This document shows positions 54,218 through 57,708 of a stretch of 57,708 nucleotides of DNA, in pieces. The stretch's first letter is position 1. The number at the start of each line of letters is the position of its first letter. The DNA comes from Kurthia gibsonii (GTDB lineage: Bacteria > Bacillota > Bacilli > Bacillales_A > Planococcaceae): assembly GCF_006539985.1 (NCBI RefSeq), contig NZ_BJOB01000015.1, positions 1 through 57,708 on the forward strand, written 5' to 3'. Made by a program: the position numbers and the translations under genes. The notes below the pieces were generated by a model that searched no databases, had not been told where the DNA came from, and saw only the letters and a program-made list of their open reading frames with translations.

Positions 54218-54817
54218 ATGCAGACAGAAGGTAGAAATAATTTTATGCATTATACAACGATGATTCGAGCTAAAAATGATGCTACTATTAGTGGTGATGC
54301 ATTGACTGTTAAATTATTTGAGAACATTTGTATTTTAGCAATAGCAGATGGTCTGGGTAGCGGTACTGAAGCAAATGCTTCAGCTACCGTTGTTATTAAA
54401 GAATTAGAAGAAAATCCCGAATTAGAATTAAGTGAATTGCTTAGGCGTAGTGATTTAAAAATGTTAGGGTTACGCGGCGCTGTGGCTGCTGTCATGCGAA
54501 TTTGTTTTCAACGAAACCATATTCAATTTGCGAGTGTTGGAAACATTTCTTGTTATATATTTCGACCTAGTGAAGGTAAGGTAATTTATCCGAGACAGAT
54601 GAGAGGTTATCTTTCAGGACGGACTCAACATTTTGTTGTACAAGCGTTAGAGTATAAAAAAGGAGATTTTTTCTTATTACATACGGATGGGATAGAAATC
54701 ACAGATATTCGAAGCCTACTTTTAGAGAATGAATTTATTAAATTGCAGCAAGTACAATCATCTTATTTAACCTTAAAAAACGATGATGCAAGTTTAATCG
54801 CAGCACGCCTATTCTAA
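54218..54817 (+). CDS. rsbX: PP2C-type phosphatase RsbX
   Basis: Feedback phosphatase of 199 residues that dephosphorylates RsbS/RsbR and resets the stressosome. PP2C motifs: AIADGLGSG near residue 45, LHTDGIEIT near 152 and NDDASLIAA near 188. Its stop lies in the left arm of the operon terminator. Confidence 0.93.
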   Translation: MQTEGRNNFMHYTTMIRAKNDATISGDALTVKLFENICILAIADGLGSGTEANASATVVIKELEENPELELSELLRRSDLKMLGLRGAVAAVMRICFQRNHIQFASVGNISCYIFRPSEGKVIYPRQMRGYLSGRTQHFVVQALEYKKGDFFLLHTDGIEITDIRSLLLENEFIKLQQVQSSYLTLKNDDASLIAARLF

Positions 54818-54836
54818 GTAGAATAGGCTTTTTTTT
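54807..54836 (+). terminator. Terminator of the sigB operon
   Basis: Stem GCCTATTCT (54807-54815) with AGAATAGGC (54820-54828), loop AAGT, then eight T. Confidence 0.92.
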
Positions 54837-54874
54837 ATGTATTTTGATACACTACTAATATTGGAGGGATTCAA

Positions 54875-57028
54875 ATGGAACGAGTAACTATGAATAAATT
54901 AATAGCGCAAGAGTTAAATATTAAACCACAACAAGTGAATCAAGTAATTGAATTATTAGAAGAAGGAAATACAGTTCCTTTTATTGCACGTTATCGTAAA
55001 GAAGTAACAGGCTCTTTAGATGAAGTACAAATTAAAAATATAGAAGATCGTCATCATTACATTCAACAACTTGAACAAAGAAAAGAAGAAGTGGTACGGT
55101 TAATAAATGAGCAGCAAAAATTAACACCTGAACTTGAAAAATCAATACGTGATGCTACTGTGTTGAAGAAGGTAGAAGATTTATATCGTCCATACAAACA
55201 AAAACGAAAAACAAAAGCGACAGTCGCAAAAGCAAAAGGTCTAGAACCTTTTGCAGAATGGTTACTTACACAATCGAATGAATCACCTATTAAATATGCG
55301 AAACAGTTTATAACTGAAGAGGTAGTGACAATAGAAGATGCTTTGCAAGGAGCTTGTGATATTTTAGCAGAGCAGTTTGCGGATGAACCAACTATTCGTG
55401 AACAAATTCGAAAAATCACATGGCAAGATGGTGTGATTCGCACTACAGTAAAAGATGCTACTCAAGATGAAAAAAGCGTTTTTGAGATTTACTATGATTA
55501 TGAAGAACCACTAAAAAAAGTAGTGCCACATCGTATTTTAGCGATGAATCGTGGTGAAAAAGAAGAAATTTTAAAAGTGGGCATACACGTAGAACCTGTA
55601 AAGATTCATACGGCTATGCGAAATAAATGGTTAAAACCAAAAATGTCACCGGCACATGCGTATTTAGAAGAAGTAATTGCAGATAGTTATAAAAGATTGC
55701 TTGCACCTTCTATTGAAAGAGAAGTAAGAAGTGAATTGACAGAGAGAGCCGAGAATCAAGCGATTCATATCTTCTCTGAAAATCTTCGTAACTTATTATT
55801 ACAACCGCCAATGAAAGGTAAATATGTATTAGGTTTAGATCCTGCTTATCGTACAGGTTGTAAATTAGCAGTGGTAGATGATACAGGGAAGTTTTTAGAC
55901 CTATCGGTAATCTATCCACATCCACCTAAAGCAAAACCAGAAGAAGCTAAAAATACATTACTTCAACTATTAAATAAGTATCCGATTGATATTATTGCGA
56001 TTGGTAACGGTACGGCATCACGTGAGTCAGAAGCATTCGTAGCAGAAGTATTAAAAGAAGCTTCAAGTAATACGGCATATGTCATTGTGAATGAGGCAGG
56101 AGCAAGTGTGTACTCTGCTTCTGAGGTAGCGCGTGACGAGTTCCCTGATTTACAAGTAGAGCAAAGAAGTGCGATTTCAATTGCGCGTCGTTTGCAAGAT
56201 CCGTTAGCAGAACTGGTTAAGATTGAACCAAAGGCAGTTGGAGTAGGGCAGTATCAACATGACGTATCACAAAAGAAGCTAGTATCTTCTCTTGATTTTG
56301 TTGTCGAAACAGCTGTAAACCAAGTAGGTGTGGACGTCAATACAGCGTCTTCATCACTATTACAACATATTTCTGGATTGTCAAAGACGGTAGCAGAGAA
56401 CATTGTGCGTATAAGAAGTGAACAAGGTAAATTTACTGCACGTACACAATTGAAGAAGATTCCACGTCTTGGTGCAAAAACGTATGAACAGGCGATTGGC
56501 TTTTTACGTATTTCAGATGCGAAAAACCCTTTAGATGGTACAGGGATTCATCCAGAGAGTTATGCATTAGCTAAATCTATTTTAGAAGTAGCAGGGCTAA
56601 CAGTAAAACAGATTGGAACAAAAGAAGCCGAAGAAGCGATTTCACATTTTACAATCGCTGAACTATCAGAGCGTTTTAATGTGGGTGAGATTACGGTTAA
56701 AGATGTAATTGATATGTTAATGAAGCCATCGCGTGACCCGCGTGATGCTTTTCCGCAACCATTACTGAAGCAAGATGTTTTAAAAATGGAAGACTTAAAG
56801 GCAGGGATGGAGCTACAAGGGACTGTCCGAAATGTTGTAGACTTTGGTGCCTTCGTAGATATTGGTGTGAAGCAAGATGGTTTAGTTCATATTTCAAAAT
56901 TGAAAAAAGGTTTTGTAAAACATCCTTTAGACGTTGTAGCACTTGGTGATATTGTAACTGTCTATGTAGATCAAGTAGATGAGAAAAAAGGACGCGTATC
57001 ATTAACCATGATTGTGCCTGAAAAATAA
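54875..57028 (+). CDS. tex: RNA-binding transcription accessory protein Tex
   Basis: Multidomain nucleic-acid-binding protein of 717 residues (B. subtilis YdcI). Order: N-terminal helical domain, a YqgF-like RNase H fold (GLDPAYRTGCKLAVVDDTGKFLD region near 324), helix-hairpin-helix repeats (about 490-560; VNTASSSLLQHISGL, KIPRLGAKTYEQA), and a C-terminal S1 domain (about 645-715; GTVRNVVDFGAFVDIGVKQDGLVHIS). TTGGAGGG precedes the ATG. Same order as B. subtilis after rsbX. Confidence 0.95.
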   Translation: MERVTMNKLIAQELNIKPQQVNQVIELLEEGNTVPFIARYRKEVTGSLDEVQIKNIEDRHHYIQQLEQRKEEVVRLINEQQKLTPELEKSIRDATVLKKVEDLYRPYKQKRKTKATVAKAKGLEPFAEWLLTQSNESPIKYAKQFITEEVVTIEDALQGACDILAEQFADEPTIREQIRKITWQDGVIRTTVKDATQDEKSVFEIYYDYEEPLKKVVPHRILAMNRGEKEEILKVGIHVEPVKIHTAMRNKWLKPKMSPAHAYLEEVIADSYKRLLAPSIEREVRSELTERAENQAIHIFSENLRNLLLQPPMKGKYVLGLDPAYRTGCKLAVVDDTGKFLDLSVIYPHPPKAKPEEAKNTLLQLLNKYPIDIIAIGNGTASRESEAFVAEVLKEASSNTAYVIVNEAGASVYSASEVARDEFPDLQVEQRSAISIARRLQDPLAELVKIEPKAVGVGQYQHDVSQKKLVSSLDFVVETAVNQVGVDVNTASSSLLQHISGLSKTVAENIVRIRSEQGKFTARTQLKKIPRLGAKTYEQAIGFLRISDAKNPLDGTGIHPESYALAKSILEVAGLTVKQIGTKEAEEAISHFTIAELSERFNVGEITVKDVIDMLMKPSRDPRDAFPQPLLKQDVLKMEDLKAGMELQGTVRNVVDFGAFVDIGVKQDGLVHISKLKKGFVKHPLDVVALGDIVTVYVDQVDEKKGRVSLTMIVPEK

Positions 57029-57043
57029 GTTATACTATAAGAG

Positions 57044-57086
57044 TAAGAATGAAGAAGGCTATATGCTTATTCATTCTTATTTTTTA
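57044..57086 (+). terminator. Terminator of tex
   Basis: TAAGAATGAA (57044-57053) with TTCATTCTTA (57070-57079), then six T. Confidence 0.8.
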
Positions 57087-57100
57087 TGGAGGAAATGAAT

Positions 57101-57535
57101 ATGAATTATGAACAATTAACTTTATGGGTACAAGAAGTTTCAATGACATACTTTAAAAAACCATTTCGACATCAAGCTGTATTTAATAAACGCCTTCGAA
57201 CAACGGGAGGACGTTATTTATTACAAACACATAATATTGAGATTAATCCAAAGTATTTAGAAGTGTATGGAGAGCGAGAAGTAGAAGGAATTATTAAACA
57301 TGAGCTTTGTCATTACCACTTACATATAGAAGGAAAAGGTTATCGACACAGAGATTTAGATTTTAAAATGTTATTGAAACAAACAGGTTCACCAAGATAT
57401 TGTCGCCCAATCACAACATCGAAGTGGCTATATATTTGTGAAAGCTGTCATCAAAACTATCCTAGAATGAGAAAGATAAATATTCAAAAATACTGTTGTA
57501 GCAAGTGTTCAGGAAGAATATATTTAAAAAAATAA
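57101..57535 (+). CDS. SprT-like zinc metalloprotein (YdcK)
   Basis: Protein of 144 residues with a zinc-metalloprotease motif HELCHYHLH near residue 68 and a C-terminal zinc ribbon, CESC then CCSKC. Family SprT, B. subtilis YdcK, placed in the same spot after tex. Function unproven; eukaryotic Spartan is a DNA-protein crosslink protease. ATG 57101 has GGAGG eight bases upstream; ATGs at 57086 and 57095 are too near it. Confidence 0.88.
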   Translation: MNYEQLTLWVQEVSMTYFKKPFRHQAVFNKRLRTTGGRYLLQTHNIEINPKYLEVYGEREVEGIIKHELCHYHLHIEGKGYRHRDLDFKMLLKQTGSPRYCRPITTSKWLYICESCHQNYPRMRKINIQKYCCSKCSGRIYLKK

Positions 57536-57553
57536 CTTTTTTTGAAAAAGTAG

Positions 57554-57582
57554 TTGACGTTTTGAGGAAAGCTCTTTATAAT
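57554..57582 (+). promoter_or_regulatory. Strong promoter of the tRNA gene
   Basis: TTGACG (57554-57559), 17-base spacer, TATAAT (57577-57582), typical of Bacillales rRNA/tRNA promoters, 46 bases ahead of the tRNA. Confidence 0.8.
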
Positions 57583-57628
57583 AGTAAAAGTCGACAAGAT
57601 GATACGCACTTGAACGACATCATATTAC

Positions 57629-57705
57629 TCCGTTGTAGCTCAGTTGGTAGTAGCATCTGACTGTTAATCAGAGGGTCGCAGGTTCGAGTCCTGCCAACGG
57701 AGCCA
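57629..57705 (+). tRNA. tRNA-Asn (anticodon GTT)
   Basis: Acceptor arms TCCGTTG (57629-57635) and CAACGGA (57695-57701) pair fully; discriminator G, encoded CCA at 57703-57705. Anticodon loop CTGTTAA within TCTGA/TCAGA; T loop GGTTCGAGTCC. Probably the first gene of a tRNA or rrn cluster that continues beyond the window. Confidence 0.96.
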
Positions 57706-57708
57706 TGG

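Overview
This 57.7-kb window is chromosomal DNA from a low-GC Gram-positive bacterium of the order Bacillales. The evidence is the Bacillus subtilis-like gene order at the right end (ydbS-ydbT, rhomboid ydcA, acpS, alr, ndoAI-ndoA, rsbR-S-T-U-V-W-sigB-rsbX, tex, sprT-like gene, tRNA), the strong AGGAGG-type ribosome binding sites, the frequent TTG and GTG starts, and a protein with three S-layer homology repeats. The SLH protein and divergence from Bacillus suggest the Planococcaceae/Caryophanaceae group, but the genus is inference. No phage, insertion sequence or CRISPR array was seen; this is ordinary core and accessory chromosome.

Layout. 0-4.3 kb: SLH surface protein, LysR regulator, thrC-thrB. 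4.4-9.4 kb: NiaP-like transporter, MazG-like pyrophosphohydrolase, then an M20 amidohydrolase and an enolase-superfamily racemase in tandem, facing a GNAT acyltransferase; together these resemble a D- to L-amino acid conversion route through N-succinyl intermediates. 9.6-21.3 kb: inorganic pyrophosphatase, a FrnE-like thiol oxidoreductase, azoreductase, YceI protein, YodB-like HxlR regulator, murB, exoA, two fluoride channel genes, a double GNAT, mntR, cvfB, a DUF1002 secreted protein and an MhqO-like dioxygenase. Three of these (azoR, YceI, mhqO) carry near-identical MhqR-type operators, so the region looks like a quinone/electrophile stress regulon. 21.4-30.6 kb: DUF4064 protein, TetR regulator with an unusual terminator-bearing leader, YtxH protein with a sigma-B-type promoter, CoA-transferase, LytTR and AraC regulators, a YidC paralogue, VanY-like carboxypeptidase, cardiolipin synthase. 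30.7-36.5 kb: cystine symporter, multidrug-type MFS transporter and the copper module csoR-copZ-copA with three CsoR-type operators. 36.8-42.8 kb: a 45-codon small gene, rodA, an unrecognised protein, ddl, murF and an esterase. 43-57.7 kb: cshA, then the conserved ydbS-to-sigB block and tex, an SprT-like gene and a tRNA-Asn with its own promoter at the right edge.

How it works together. Cell-envelope genes recur (rodA, ddl, murF, murB, alr, vanY, cls, SLH protein). Stress response is the other theme: the complete RsbR/S/T-RsbU-RsbV/W-SigB-RsbX partner-switching pathway has its own sigma-B promoter ahead of rsbV, and a sigma-B-like promoter lies ahead of the YtxH gene. Electrophile, copper, manganese and fluoride homeostasis genes are all present. 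The least explained items are the structured leader upstream of tetR (22501-22646), the 45-aa peptide gene (36810-36947), the 253-aa orphan protein (38499-39260) and the divergent N-terminus of the MazE-type antitoxin.
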